This document shows positions 25,792 to 34,981 of a stretch of DNA of 64,000 nt, piece by piece; the stretch's first letter is position 1; the number at the start of each line of letters is the position of its first letter. Under the pieces are notes generated by a model, which worked only from the letters and a program-made list of their open reading frames with translations, did no database searches and had not been told where the DNA came from. Source of the stretch: Cellvibrio fontiphilus (GTDB lineage Bacteria; Pseudomonadota; Gammaproteobacteria; Pseudomonadales; Cellvibrionaceae); NCBI RefSeq assembly GCF_035317345.1, contig NZ_JAYKTU010000003.1; one strand, 5' to 3'. The position numbers and the translations under genes were made by a program.

Positions 25792-26766
25792 TTAATCCCG
25801 CAGCGACAGCTGACCATCGGGCGCAACCAACACGGGAATCGGGTCAATAATATTGCCAATAAACTGACCACTGGCATCGTTACCCATAAATGCCATCAAA
25901 TACCATTCACCATCCGGCCCTTTTATCAAACGGCCTGAATAGAGGCCGTCCTGTTTTGGACCAGTAAGGAAGCCGTTGCCCAAAGTGGTATAGGGCCCCA
26001 ACATTGAGTCAGCAACAAAATATTTCACGCCGGTTTGCGGCTCACAGCCGGGTTCAGCTTTGTGTTTGGCGGAATGGAAACGGGTGGAGACTGAGCAGAA
26101 TAAATAGTAGCGCCCGCCAATTTGTTCGATTTGCGGTACTTCCATCTCACCAAACCAACCGGGCGCCAGGAAGGCATCACCCACTGTCCAGTCCAGCAAA
26201 TTGCTCGATGAGGCATAACCTATGGCACCTCGGCCATCCGGCTCGCCGCGATTCACACGGCAGGTCACCAGCATGTGGTAAAGATCTTGCTGTGGGTCTT
26301 TAAATACCCAGGGATCGCGCCATGAAGCATCGTGCCAATAGTCCAGATTAAGGCCGTCATACCAGCGCCCATCCAGCTCCACCACCGGGTTGCTATAGTG
26401 TTTGGTCCAGTGAATCAAATCAGGGGATTTGGCCAGACACACACGCTGTACCAAGCCTTTTTCCGCGCGTTTGGTGCCGGTGTAATACATCAACCACTCA
26501 CTGCCGGCTTTGATGACACACCCGGTCCAGGTGGTGTAAGAATCGGGCGCATTATCATCACCCTGGGTGGGGGCTATGGCATCGGGCAGAACTGTCCAGT
26601 CGCGCAGGTTGGACGAAATCGCATGGCCTACAGACACGTTCCAATGGCGTAAATCCGGATTTTGCAATGCTTTATCGGCCTGCAAATAAAACATATGGTA
26701 GTCGGCGCCATCCACCGCAAACCAGAAATCCCACACCCACTTATCATTCAGCTGCAACACAGTCAT
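25792..26766 (-). CDS. GH32/GH68-clan beta-fructosidase-like glycosidase
   Basis: 324 aa, no signal peptide, so cytosolic. Five-blade propeller pattern with likely nucleophile Asp13 (WVWDFWFA), transition-state Asp151 (SWRDPWVF, the RDP motif) and acid/base Glu in GEMEVPQ (Glu207 or 209). The N-terminal WDFW replaces the usual WMNDPNG of GH32 and there is no C-terminal beta-sandwich, so it is an outlier of the family; GH43 is a less likely alternative. Expected to cleave sucrose or small fructo-oligosaccharides brought in by the MFS carrier. The ribosome site AAGGGG lies too close to the ATG at 26766; the GTG at 26760 or the next TTG fits better. Confidence 0.75.
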   Translation of the reverse strand: MTVLQLNDKWVWDFWFAVDGADYHMFYLQADKALQNPDLRHWNVSVGHAISSNLRDWTVLPDAIAPTQGDDNAPDSYTTWTGCVIKAGSEWLMYYTGTKRAEKGLVQRVCLAKSPDLIHWTKHYSNPVVELDGRWYDGLNLDYWHDASWRDPWVFKDPQQDLYHMLVTCRVNRGEPDGRGAIGYASSSNLLDWTVGDAFLAPGWFGEMEVPQIEQIGGRYYLFCSVSTRFHSAKHKAEPGCEPQTGVKYFVADSMLGPYTTLGNGFLTGPKQDGLYSGRLIKGPDGEWYLMAFMGNDASGQFIGNIIDPIPVLVAPDGQLSLRD

Positions 26767-26816
26767 TCCCCTTAAACGACAATAAAAATTCAGATCGCAG
26801 CTGACAGCATGGTGAT

Positions 26817-28034
26817 TTACCGCTGCTCGCTACCGCCCTGATTCGTTAACATCACCGTGGTATCCGGTGAAAAATTGGCATAAAACGGCAGTATCGCACC
26901 GCCAATCGCGCGGGCATCCACACCGATAATTCCGCAGAAAACATCGGGCAAATACACACCTGCAGGAGTCAGCTCAGCCATCATTACCCGCAGGCGCTCC
27001 ACCAGTTTTAAAACAATGACGCGCGGCAAATTGCCATCCAGCACTATGGCTTCAAAATCCAGTACACCAGTCGCGGAGAAAATCGCAAAGGTCAATGCTT
27101 GAGCGCAGTCTTCAATCCATTCGTCAACCGCGGCCTGGGCCGCCGGCAAAATACCGGGCAACTCGGAGATGTTGCTGATAGCAAAACCGCGCGCCTTGAG
27201 ATGACGACGCAATACATAAATAGACGCGCGATTTGCCAATACCTCAAATGGCCCCTTGGGCGGAGGGCAGGAATCCAGTGTGGACGGCGATACCGGCATT
27301 GATGCCAGGGCGCCGGAATTGCCGTGCACCCCACTCTCCAAATTGCCTTGCAGCACTACGCCGCCGCCAACGAAAGTGCCGATAAACACATATAAAAAGT
27401 TTTTAACCTGATTGCCCAAACCAAATTGCAATTCAGCGATAGCGGCAGCCGAGCAATCATTTTCAATAAAAATCGGCAAGCTAATCCGCGCTGCCAGCTC
27501 CTGGTCAAATTTGAGCGAATTCCAGCGCGCTGCCAAAGCATCACTCATATTCAGTTCTTGCTGCCACCCCCCCATAAACCAAGGCATAGCTAGCCCCACG
27601 CCTACCAGTCGCGCCTGTTCAGCAGGGCTGAGTAGCACTTGTAGCTGGACAACCGCCTCGGCCACTTTGTCGAGCAAGAAGTCGGGGTCAGGAAGGCTGA
27701 ACTCATGGGCAATTTTGCTAATCACATTGCCACCAAAATCCATCAGTAATATCTGGATATCGTTACGGCCGACATTCACCCCGATGGAGAAAGCGCCCTT
27801 CGGATCGATGCTGTACATGGTGGACGGCTGCCCCAAACCACGCTGCAACTTACCCCGTTGTGCCACCAACCCCGCAGACTCCAGGTCGTCAATAATCCGG
27901 GTTACCGCTTGGGGGGTGAGGTTGGATAAGCGCGCCAATTCAAATTTGGAGGCCATACCCAGACTACGCAAAGCGCTGATGAGTACGCGCTCGTTATACC
28001 TGCGCAGCCCACTCGAATTACTACCCTTGCTCAT
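26817..28034 (-). CDS. ROK-family transcriptional repressor
   Basis: 405 aa. N-terminal winged HTH (about 10-75: KFELARLSNLTPQAVTRIID, GLVAQRGKLQRGLGQPS), then a ROK sugar-kinase-like sensor domain with SIGVNVGRNDIQILLMD and FIGTFVGGGVVL. Catalytic Asp region is FIENDCSAAA. The Cys cluster that binds zinc in ROK regulators is reduced to a single Cys here (DSCPPPKGP). Likely senses a sugar and represses the fructoside genes; it is upstream of the GH32-like gene on the same strand and divergent from the MFS gene. AGGGG precedes the ATG. Its operator may be the inverted repeat at 28090-28127. Confidence 0.88.
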   Translation of the reverse strand: MSKGSNSSGLRRYNERVLISALRSLGMASKFELARLSNLTPQAVTRIIDDLESAGLVAQRGKLQRGLGQPSTMYSIDPKGAFSIGVNVGRNDIQILLMDFGGNVISKIAHEFSLPDPDFLLDKVAEAVVQLQVLLSPAEQARLVGVGLAMPWFMGGWQQELNMSDALAARWNSLKFDQELAARISLPIFIENDCSAAAIAELQFGLGNQVKNFLYVFIGTFVGGGVVLQGNLESGVHGNSGALASMPVSPSTLDSCPPPKGPFEVLANRASIYVLRRHLKARGFAISNISELPGILPAAQAAVDEWIEDCAQALTFAIFSATGVLDFEAIVLDGNLPRVIVLKLVERLRVMMAELTPAGVYLPDVFCGIIGVDARAIGGAILPFYANFSPDTTVMLTNQGGSEQR

Positions 28035-28089
28035 AACGACCCCTATTACCCTTAGAGAATATAAAAATCATTTCTTATCATGTAATCGA

Positions 28090-28127
28090 GTTGACTTAAT
28101 TAAACCACTGTGAATAAATAAGTCAAC
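28090..28127. promoter_or_regulatory. Candidate operator and divergent promoters of the fructoside locus
   Basis: Perfect inverted repeat GTTGACTTA (28090-28098) / TAAGTCAAC (28119-28127), 20-nt spacer, between the repressor and MFS genes. Each arm contains TTGACT reading outward to a possible -35 of either direction, with AT-rich -10 candidates 17 nt on. The symmetry suits both repressor binding and overlapping divergent promoters. Confidence 0.6.
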
Positions 28128-28329
28128 CGTTATCCTAATCATACGCTTTTGAGTGCCCAACTCAAATGCTGTACTAGGATTAAACCAACGGGAATGGTTA
28201 ACAGGGCCCTCCCAAGAGGAATCAGCCCCAACAGGAATCAAGCACGACAGGAATCGAGGCAGGCAAGACTCGCTCATTACCGGAGCCTAATAACTCACAA
28301 TAAATTATCTCTTTGCACAGGGCTTACTC

Positions 28330-29562
28330 ATGACTTCTGCACACCAAGAGCACAATCTGGTTCTTATCCGCTGGCTGACCTTTCTGATGTTTACCATGTT
28401 TGCCATGACCACCGATGCCGTAGGTGTGATCATTCCGGAAATCATCAAGGAGTTCGACCTCAACCTGACCCAAGCGAGTGCATTTCACTACGCCCCCATG
28501 ATTGCCATCGCCTTCAGTGGCATTACTTTTGGTTTTTTGGCGGATCGCATCGGGCGCAAATACACCATATTGATTGGCTTGGGGCTTTTTGCCATTTCCT
28601 GCTTTTTATTTGCACTCGGCAGTTATTTTGAATTTTTTGTGGGCCTGCTGCTGATATCCGGTTGCGCTATTGGTATTTTCAAGACCGGCGCGCTGGCGTT
28701 GATAGGTGATATTTCCACCTCCAGCCAGGAGCACACCCGCACCATGAATACGGTGGAAGGTTTTTTTGGTGTCGGTGCGATCATTGGCCCCGCTATTGTC
28801 GCCTACCTTTTGGCCGCCAAAGTATCCTGGATTTATTTGTACATTTTCGCCGGTTTCGTTTGTTTGGCACTTATCCTGATCGCGGCGCGCGTAAATTACC
28901 CCAAGCATAAACCTGCCAGTGTGCAGGAAAAAATCGATGTAAAACGCACACTGAAAATGATTGGCAACCCCTATGCAGCCAGCTTCTCTGGCGCTATCGC
29001 ACTCTATGTTGCGACTGAAGTTGCCATCTATGTATGGATGCCAACACTGTTAAAAGATTATTCCGGCAATGCAGTTTGGTTTGCGACTTACGCGCTTACG
29101 ATATTTTTTGTATTGCGCGCCGGAGGCCGTTTTTTGGGCGCCTGGATTCTTACCAGGTTCCGTTGGACATCGGTAATGGCGTTATTCAGCAGCTGTATAT
29201 TTCTGTGCTTTTTGGGCAGCATGTTGGGCGGGGTAAATTATGCTGTCTATTTGTTGCCTTTGTCAGGCTTGTTTATGTCGATGATTTATCCAACACTTAA
29301 TTCCAAAGGCATTAGTTGCTTTAATAAAAGTGAACACGGCACAGTCGCCGGCGTGATTTTATTTTTTACGGCGGTAGCGGCTGCGCTTGGCCCCTTGTTG
29401 ATGGGCGCGGTAGGGGATTTATTTGGCCACGTAAAATACGGTTTCTATCTGGCAACGGGTTTTGCAGGCCTTTTATGTTTGGCGATGATTTTTAACTGGA
29501 TCAAAAATCCTGCCGATAAACACTTAGCGCAATTGGAAGCCAGTCAATACGGTGGCCATTAA
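28330..29562 (+). CDS. MFS sugar transporter
   Basis: 410 aa with 12 hydrophobic segments. The MFS loop 2-3 signature is FGFLADRIGRKYTILIGLG and the second-half counterpart is less conserved (GRFLGAWILTRFRW). Family is the proton symport superfamily; acidic residues in helix 1 (TDAVGVIIPEIIKEFDL) are in place for coupling. Position next to the ROK repressor, GH32-like enzyme and fructokinase suggests uptake of sucrose or a related fructoside, but the sequence alone does not fix the substrate. Ribosome site AGGG before ATG at 28330. Its stop overlaps the converging rsmJ stop by 4 bp. Confidence 0.88.
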   Translation: MTSAHQEHNLVLIRWLTFLMFTMFAMTTDAVGVIIPEIIKEFDLNLTQASAFHYAPMIAIAFSGITFGFLADRIGRKYTILIGLGLFAISCFLFALGSYFEFFVGLLLISGCAIGIFKTGALALIGDISTSSQEHTRTMNTVEGFFGVGAIIGPAIVAYLLAAKVSWIYLYIFAGFVCLALILIAARVNYPKHKPASVQEKIDVKRTLKMIGNPYAASFSGAIALYVATEVAIYVWMPTLLKDYSGNAVWFATYALTIFFVLRAGGRFLGAWILTRFRWTSVMALFSSCIFLCFLGSMLGGVNYAVYLLPLSGLFMSMIYPTLNSKGISCFNKSEHGTVAGVILFFTAVAAALGPLLMGAVGDLFGHVKYGFYLATGFAGLLCLAMIFNWIKNPADKHLAQLEASQYGGH

Positions 29563-30401
29563 ATATCACTTGCAGAGTTAAGTCGCTCCGGCAATTTTTT
29601 CAGGGTGTAAATGTCGTAGCGACTGGATTTTCCTTCGAGCTGATAAGAAGGCGCCTGATCATTTAATAAAGACGCCTTGCGCGGCCGCTTCACCACCACA
29701 CGATAATTGGCATGAGCTAACGCCAGTGGCAATAGTGCATCCGCGTCCTCGTCTTTACCTACCAGCGAATGAAACGCCGCCATTTCTTTTTTTACATCGG
29801 CAGTTTTATTGCGCTCGGGAAACATAGGATCGAGGTAAATAACATCGGGATAATAGTCTGCAGTCAGGGATTGAAGATAGGCCAAACTATCTTGCTTCAC
29901 TAATTGCATACGCGCTAGCACTTCGCCCAGCTCTGCATCTTCCAAGGCAAAATCCCGGGCGCGTTCCAGCCCATTATTTAGCAGGCAGTGGACTATCGGC
30001 GAACGCTCAATCATAGTCACCGAGCACCCCAGAGTGGCCAATACAAAACTGTCTTTCCCGAGCCCTGCAGTTGCATCTAATACACGGGGATAAACGCCTG
30101 CTTTTATACCCACCGCTTTGGCAATCATCTGACCTTTACCGCCACCAAATTTACGGCGATGATCAACTGCACCCTCAGTGAACTCCGCCCGAATAGGCCC
30201 TGGCGCCTTGCGGCCAGTTTGTTGTAATTCAACACCATGAGCAGCAATCACTAAAACAAAATCAACCTCATCAATGTCACTTGGGTTGCGCTCGTGCAAC
30301 AGAGGTAAGGAAAATTGCTGGGCGAATAGTTCAGCCTGTGCCAACAGCTCAGGGTCGTTACACAAAAGCGCAATCTTGATCGACATAGGATACAAAGACA
30401 T
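29559..30401 (-). CDS. rsmJ: 16S rRNA (guanine1516-N2)-methyltransferase
   Basis: 280-aa Rossmann-fold SAM methyltransferase that modifies G1516 of 16S rRNA. Signature pieces: DHRRKFGGGKGQMIAKAVG, SAM-binding VLDATAGLGKDSFVLATLG, MIERSPIVHCLLNNGL, and the catalytic YLDPMFPERNKTADVKKEM. Full length for RsmJ. Two Met starts are possible, 30401 and 30386 (MSIKIALLC); neither has a strong ribosome site. It converges on the MFS gene with a 4-bp overlap at the stops. Confidence 0.94.
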   Translation of the reverse strand: MSLYPMSIKIALLCNDPELLAQAELFAQQFSLPLLHERNPSDIDEVDFVLVIAAHGVELQQTGRKAPGPIRAEFTEGAVDHRRKFGGGKGQMIAKAVGIKAGVYPRVLDATAGLGKDSFVLATLGCSVTMIERSPIVHCLLNNGLERARDFALEDAELGEVLARMQLVKQDSLAYLQSLTADYYPDVIYLDPMFPERNKTADVKKEMAAFHSLVGKDEDADALLPLALAHANYRVVVKRPRKASLLNDQAPSYQLEGKSSRYDIYTLKKLPERLNSASDI

Positions 30402-30467
30402 TTCAACAAAATGATTGCGGCATTATCGACACAGCCGTCAATTGCCGCAATCATTTATTCGACCTTC

Positions 30468-31109
30468 TTATTTTTCCATATTAAAACGAACCCTATCCCT
30501 CACATTAGGAGTTGCCACTGGAGTCCCGTCAATAACGTTTGGCTTATAGCGCCATGTTTTCACAGCTTTAATCACACTACGGTTAAAAATATTGGAGGGT
30601 ACAGCTTCCAGAATACGAATATTTTCCGTGGTTCCGAGTGCCGTAACATCAAACATGATATCCACATAACCTTCAATACCACGGGCTGCAGCGCCTTGTG
30701 GGTATGGTGGCGCGATGCGAATAATAGGCACCATTTGGCCAGCAAATCCGAACCCCGAATCAATCGGCGGTTTTACTGCAACCGGCGGCTCACCAAAATT
30801 AAGACCGGGATTTATCTGCACCTCGACAGGCTCAGTGATATTAATAACAGGAGGCGGTACTTGCTCTACAGGACGCACGGGCGGCTCGTCAATGATTGTG
30901 GGAATATCACGGGGAATATCCAGTATCACTTCGGGTATGGGTGGTATGGGTTTGGGCAGCTGCAGCGGATAGTCGTTGTTAACCAAAGAATGCATAGCAT
31001 ACAAAAGACAAAAAGTAGCCAACAGTGCCGCCGGAAAAATTTTCAGTATCCACATCAATAGTGAATTTGAAAAATCAAGTGCATCAATTGAAACTGGAAA
31101 ACTATTCAT
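30468..31109 (-). CDS. TonB-like energy transducer
   Basis: 213 aa. N-terminal membrane anchor (SLLMWILKIFPAALLATFCL), a periplasm-spanning Pro-rich stretch (PKPIPPIPE, EPPVRPVEQVPPP), and a C-terminal TonB domain (RGIEGYVDIMFDVTALGTTE, AVKTWRYKP). TonB carries proton-motive energy from ExbBD to outer-membrane receptors; exbB/exbD are not in this window. Lies beside the M56 protease, which itself ends in a TonB-type domain with the similar motif. GAGGATAC precedes the ATG. Confidence 0.88.
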   Translation of the reverse strand: MNSFPVSIDALDFSNSLLMWILKIFPAALLATFCLLYAMHSLVNNDYPLQLPKPIPPIPEVILDIPRDIPTIIDEPPVRPVEQVPPPVINITEPVEVQINPGLNFGEPPVAVKPPIDSGFGFAGQMVPIIRIAPPYPQGAAARGIEGYVDIMFDVTALGTTENIRILEAVPSNIFNRSVIKAVKTWRYKPNVIDGTPVATPNVRDRVRFNMEK

Positions 31110-31192
31110 AAATGTATCCTCAGGTTATTAAAGGCAAAGCAATACCCTGCCAGGTGTGGCATACAAAAAGTAAAACGGAGAGGCTTGGAAAT

Positions 31193-32773
31193 TTACCGTC
31201 GTCGCGCTGCTAAATCAGGGTGATCCGCTGGCGCGCTTGAATTGTCCTGCACAAGCGTAAACCGAAACAGTTCAGTTACACCGTGCACAACAATGGGCTG
31301 GCCATCAAACAACTGTGGCCTGTAATGAGATTTTTTTAATGCACTTAATACACTGCGATCAAAAATAGCTGAAGGGGAATGGGCAATAACCTGCGGATTT
31401 ACAATATAACCATCTGCATCGATCGTAAATTCAACTTCGACCCAACCTTCAATACCCTTGTTCAGTGCTTGCGCAGGATACTCAGGCGTCACGAGTTTTA
31501 AGGGCAAATACCCTTCCACTTGAATTCTTGGCAACTGCAAACCCTGAGCATTATCCAGCTCCACTTGTGTTAATCCTTGTAATTCAGTTTTATCCGGGCG
31601 AGGCGCTTCAATATGCAAATGCTCCAGCTGTTCAATTGATGCTGGAGGAGCCGTCATCGCAGGTTTTAATGCTTGTACCAATTCCCAAGAAAATCTTTCA
31701 CTGCGTATGCCGCGCTCTGACACAATTGAATCTTGCAATTCGGGCAAGCGAATTACTAATGAAGAACCTGCGGATTTTGTCATTTGTTCGCGCAGAGGAA
31801 CCCATTGCACACACGAAAAGATAATTAACAATAAGCTACCAAGCACAATCCAGTACTGTGCTGATTCTGCGACTAAAGGCTGGTGCGGCCTCTGATGATC
31901 AAGCACTGCCAAAATGCGTTGATGTATTTCAGAGTGACCACGCATATACAAAGCGCTATCTTTAGCTTCCAGTGCTGTTGTCAAACTGGCAAAGGAAAGC
32001 AAATTTCTAGCGTAAATCAGGTATTTATCCCGCAGCCTGTAAATATAATCATCCGCTGCAATTTCGGCTTGCAAACTCAATTGGTGAGCCAACCACCAAA
32101 GTGGCAATAAAAACCAAAAAATGGCACAAGCTACCTTTACAAGTATGCTAATCGGCCAATCGCAACGCGCCACATGCCCTAACTCATGCACAAGCACACT
32201 GATGAGCTTATCCTCGTCCCACAATAAAGCAGCACGAGGCAATAAGATGACAGGGCGAAAAAAACCCCAGGTATGTGGCGACTTGATTTCCGCTGAAGTT
32301 AATAATCTAACCGGACGACGTACATCTATCAGTTCGCACAGCGCATTTTTCTGCGCGATTAGTTCCGGGGCAATAATCTCTTGGGCTGTTTTTTGTTGCA
32401 GCCAAAGTCCAACAATACCCAGTACTAAATAAGCTAGCAAGCTAGTGGCCGGCAATAAATAAATTGCTGCAACCAATAGTCCTTGATTAATTGTTAAGCC
32501 CTGTTCCAACCAAAGACTCAACCGCGTTAAAAATCCCAGTGGAAACCATTGGGCAAAAAGTTCCAGCAAATTAATGTTAATTGGTATTACTGGAGCAAAG
32601 GCCGCTATCACTGGTAGTATCAAAAGACTAATAAAGCCAAGACTCAGCACAAAGTGCTGAAGCGCTGCAGACTTGTGACGGACCAACAACCACAGCAACA
32701 ACGTTACAGTGGTTAAAACCAGAGGTTTCACCAGGCCTGTAATCAATATTTCTGCGGTTGCTGCGTTATCCAT
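31193..32773 (-). CDS. M56 (BlaR1-type) membrane metallopeptidase with TonB C-terminal domain
   Basis: 526 aa. Four hydrophobic segments in the first 140 residues, then the M56 zinc site LVHELGHVARCDW (HELGH at about 196-200) with a third ligand expected in QAEIAADDY; a further membrane helix near 325 (IVLGSLLLIIFSCVQW). Instead of a penicillin sensor, the C-terminal 100 residues form a TonB-like domain (KGIEGWVEVEFTIDADGYI, ALKKSHYRPQLFDG). In BlaR1 systems the protease destroys the BlaI repressor on signal; here the BlaI gene is immediately upstream (36 bp). Start at 32773 has AAGGGAT; a start at 32791 is less well placed. Confidence 0.9.
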   Translation of the reverse strand: MDNAATAEILITGLVKPLVLTTVTLLLWLLVRHKSAALQHFVLSLGFISLLILPVIAAFAPVIPININLLELFAQWFPLGFLTRLSLWLEQGLTINQGLLVAAIYLLPATSLLAYLVLGIVGLWLQQKTAQEIIAPELIAQKNALCELIDVRRPVRLLTSAEIKSPHTWGFFRPVILLPRAALLWDEDKLISVLVHELGHVARCDWPISILVKVACAIFWFLLPLWWLAHQLSLQAEIAADDYIYRLRDKYLIYARNLLSFASLTTALEAKDSALYMRGHSEIHQRILAVLDHQRPHQPLVAESAQYWIVLGSLLLIIFSCVQWVPLREQMTKSAGSSLVIRLPELQDSIVSERGIRSERFSWELVQALKPAMTAPPASIEQLEHLHIEAPRPDKTELQGLTQVELDNAQGLQLPRIQVEGYLPLKLVTPEYPAQALNKGIEGWVEVEFTIDADGYIVNPQVIAHSPSAIFDRSVLSALKKSHYRPQLFDGQPIVVHGVTELFRFTLVQDNSSAPADHPDLAARRR

Positions 32774-32809
32774 AAAACATCCCTTATGCAAATTACTGAA
32801 GCGGTGATG

Positions 32810-33241
32810 TTATCGAACTGATCGCGATGATTTTGCAGCACCTTCTTTTTTTGCTGCATCGTCTATAGCCTGCTGTAGTTGTTTTATTTCATTTTCACTC
32901 AGCGGGTTTTTATTCATTCCCAACAAAGCATTAACGGCTGCTGCTGTTGATCCACCAAAAAAAGTTTTCAACAATTTTTGCAGCGCCGACACGCGAGCTT
33001 CTTCTGGCGCAATACGGGGAAAATAAATATAACGCGGCCCCTCCTCACGAAAATCGACTATTTGTTTTTCTACTAATTTAGCCAAGAGCGCCCTGACCGC
33101 AGAATAACTGGGCGCATCGGGAATTGCCGCGCGCACATCCTGGGCGGAGAGTTCCCCCGCTTCAAATAGAGCGTCCATTATTTGTCGCTCGCGGCGACTC
33201 AGCTGCGAGGCAGCCACTTTATTCACATCATCCAAGGTCAT
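32810..33241 (-). CDS. BlaI/MecI/CopY-family repressor
   Basis: 143 aa. Winged HTH typical of BlaI (LSRREREQIMDALFE-like start, seen as LSRRERQIMDALFEAGELSA, then YSAVRALLAKLVEKQIVDF) and a C-terminal helical dimer region with AAAVNALLGMNKNPLSENEI. The cleavage site for the partner protease should lie near the middle. It probably binds the three TGCTA-N6-TAGCA palindromes directly upstream of its own gene and controls itself and the M56 gene. Signal unknown; presence of a TonB-fused M56 partner argues for something other than beta-lactam sensing. Confidence 0.94.
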   Translation of the reverse strand: MTLDDVNKVAASQLSRRERQIMDALFEAGELSAQDVRAAIPDAPSYSAVRALLAKLVEKQIVDFREEGPRYIYFPRIAPEEARVSALQKLLKTFFGGSTAAAVNALLGMNKNPLSENEIKQLQQAIDDAAKKEGAAKSSRSVR

Positions 33242-33268
33242 AAATCACCAACTAATTATCCCGGCAAA

Positions 33269-33346
33269 TGCTAATTTTTTAGCACCATGCTAATAAAATA
33301 GCACCATTGCCTTGGGAGTCAAGAAAAAGATGCTAAAAAATTAGCA
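33269..33346. promoter_or_regulatory. Three BlaI-type operators
   Basis: Three 16-bp palindromes of form TGCTA-N6-TAGCA: 33269-33284 (TGCTAATTTTTTAGCA), 33288-33303 (TGCTAATAAAATAGCA) and 33331-33346 (TGCTAAAAAATTAGCA). All lie 28-105 bp upstream of the repressor start. The first two are only 3 bp apart, about two helical turns centre to centre, allowing cooperative binding. Confidence 0.88.
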
Positions 33347-33393
33347 CCTTTGTTCAGCGCCTTCGCTCTCACTCCTAACTTCGCCTGCAGGCA

Positions 33394-33426
33394 ATAAAAA
33401 AGCCGCTGCGGTTACCCGAGCGGCTT
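33394..33426 (-). terminator. Terminator of the OmpA-family gene
   Basis: AAGCCGCT (33400-33407) with AGCGGCTT (33419-33426). On the minus strand it is followed by TTTTTTATTG. It lies about 25 bp after the stop. Confidence 0.88.
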
Positions 33427-33451
33427 TGGAGTCAGCAGGTGCTGAACACTA

Positions 33452-34108
33452 TTATTGCTCGTTAGGCACCAACTCCAGCTCTACGCGACGATTTTGTTCA
33501 CGACCAATCGGAGTATCGTTACTGGCAACCGGGTAGCGCGAGCCATAGCCGTATGATTGGATTCGCGAGCTAGACACTTTCTGGCTGCGCAGATACATGG
33601 CTACGCTGTCTGCACGGCGTTGGCTAAGTGGTTGATTGATACTGTCGCTACCGGTTGAATCGGTGTGACCGGTTACGCGAATAGAAGTTTGGTTGAACTC
33701 AGCCAGCACTTTAGCCACCGAATTCAATACATCAAAAAAATCGGAACGAATATCAGCGCTATTGGTAGCAAAAGTAATATTGCCCGGCATCACCAGATAA
33801 AGGTTATTACCCTCACGCCTTACTTGCACACCAGTACCTTGCAGCTCCTGACGCAGCTTGGCTTCCTGACGATCCATGTAGTTACCTACACCACCGCCTA
33901 CAACGCCACCGATAGCAGCGCCTTTGAGTGCACGCTCACGGCGATCTTTTGCATTATCGCCAGTCGCTGCGCCCAATACCGCACCCGCTAACGCACCTAT
34001 ACCAGCGCCTTTTGCCGTTTTGCTGGTTTTTTGCTCGCCAGTATAAGGATCGGTAGTAGTGCAACCAATCAATCCAACAGACAAGAATAAGGCTAATAAA
34101 TATTTCAT
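33452..34108 (-). CDS. OmpA-family lipoprotein with glycine zipper (YiaD-like)
   Basis: 218 aa. Lipobox LIGC (Cys16). Residues about 33-75 form a glycine zipper (GAGIGALAGAVLGAATG, GAAIGGVVGGGVGNYMD). The C-terminal 110 residues are an OmpA-like peptidoglycan-binding domain, with TGHTDSTGSDSINQPLSQRR and GYGSRYPVASN. A lipid-anchored outer-membrane protein that grips peptidoglycan and helps envelope stability. GGAGACTC precedes the ATG. It ends with a strong terminator. Confidence 0.93.
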   Translation of the reverse strand: MKYLLALFLSVGLIGCTTTDPYTGEQKTSKTAKGAGIGALAGAVLGAATGDNAKDRRERALKGAAIGGVVGGGVGNYMDRQEAKLRQELQGTGVQVRREGNNLYLVMPGNITFATNSADIRSDFFDVLNSVAKVLAEFNQTSIRVTGHTDSTGSDSINQPLSQRRADSVAMYLRSQKVSSSRIQSYGYGSRYPVASNDTPIGREQNRRVELELVPNEQ

Positions 34109-34361
34109 AATGAGTCTCCGTTAAAACCAAAGTGACCGAGAATAGTAAACGTAATTAAAATAGATGCTGAATACACCAAACATACCAGCTCAATCCTTGC
34201 GGATGATTGGTTTGGCTTGATTGTTAATAAAATCAACTGAACCAATACTGAATTGACGATTCTATCATTGATGACAAGGGATTATCTGATTAAAGTAAGA
34301 AGCTGCTGTTAGCCAACTTTTCTCTTCTATCCTCCCCATATCGCAAACAAGGTACGCAAAT

Positions 34362-34904
34362 ATGCAGAGCAACTATGCACTCTCCACAGGCAAATATCTT
34401 TGGATATTTTTTGCCTTGTTATGCAGCTTACTCGCTAGCGGGTGCAAAAATTATTCAGTCAGCGTGAATGACAATCTGGTGTATGTCCCACCATCAATTT
34501 TTAAAGATTACACCATTGCGGATCAACGGCTATTCGATTGCGTAGAGCAAACTATTTACGATAAAAAAATCACTAGCGCAGAAGATTTAACATCTCTCAA
34601 TTGCAGCAATGCAGCCATTAAATCATTAACAGGTTTGGAAAAATTTTTTGCACTTAAAGAGCTAAATCTGGCAGAAAACCAAATTGATGATATAACAACG
34701 TTAGCAATGCTAGGCCGCTTGGAAAATCTGAAGCTCAATGGGAATCAAATAGAGGATGCAACTGCTTTACTGAATTTGCTGCATTTAAAGCAATTGGATT
34801 TACAAGAAAATGACAAGTTAAACTGCAAGGGCTTGCAACAAATAGTAAATAATCTGACCAAAACCGCTGCACAAGTTTTATTGCCCGAACAGTGCATAAA
34901 TTAG
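34362..34904 (+). CDS. Leucine-rich-repeat lipoprotein
   Basis: 180 aa. Membrane signal with lipobox LLASGC (Cys about 28). From about residue 72 there are four or five leucine-rich units of internalin type: LTSLNCSNAAIKSLTGLEKF, LKELNLAENQIDDITTLAML, LENLKLNGNQIEDATALLNL, LKQLDLQEN. A Cys pair (CKGL and EQCIN) may cap the repeat. Lipidated periplasm- or surface-facing; LRR domains bind proteins or sugars, partner unknown. Divergent from the OmpA-family gene with a 253-bp gap. Confidence 0.85.
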   Translation: MQSNYALSTGKYLWIFFALLCSLLASGCKNYSVSVNDNLVYVPPSIFKDYTIADQRLFDCVEQTIYDKKITSAEDLTSLNCSNAAIKSLTGLEKFFALKELNLAENQIDDITTLAMLGRLENLKLNGNQIEDATALLNLLHLKQLDLQENDKLNCKGLQQIVNNLTKTAAQVLLPEQCIN

Positions 34905-34981
34905 CGTAAGCAAAAGGAAGCCGAATTCAACTTTATCCGGACTTAGGCATTAATAGATTATTAAAGCGCGCATCGGCGCGC

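Noticed and set aside
30411..31061. 216-codon plus-strand frame
   Set aside because: Antisense to the TonB-like protein, whose domains are clear.
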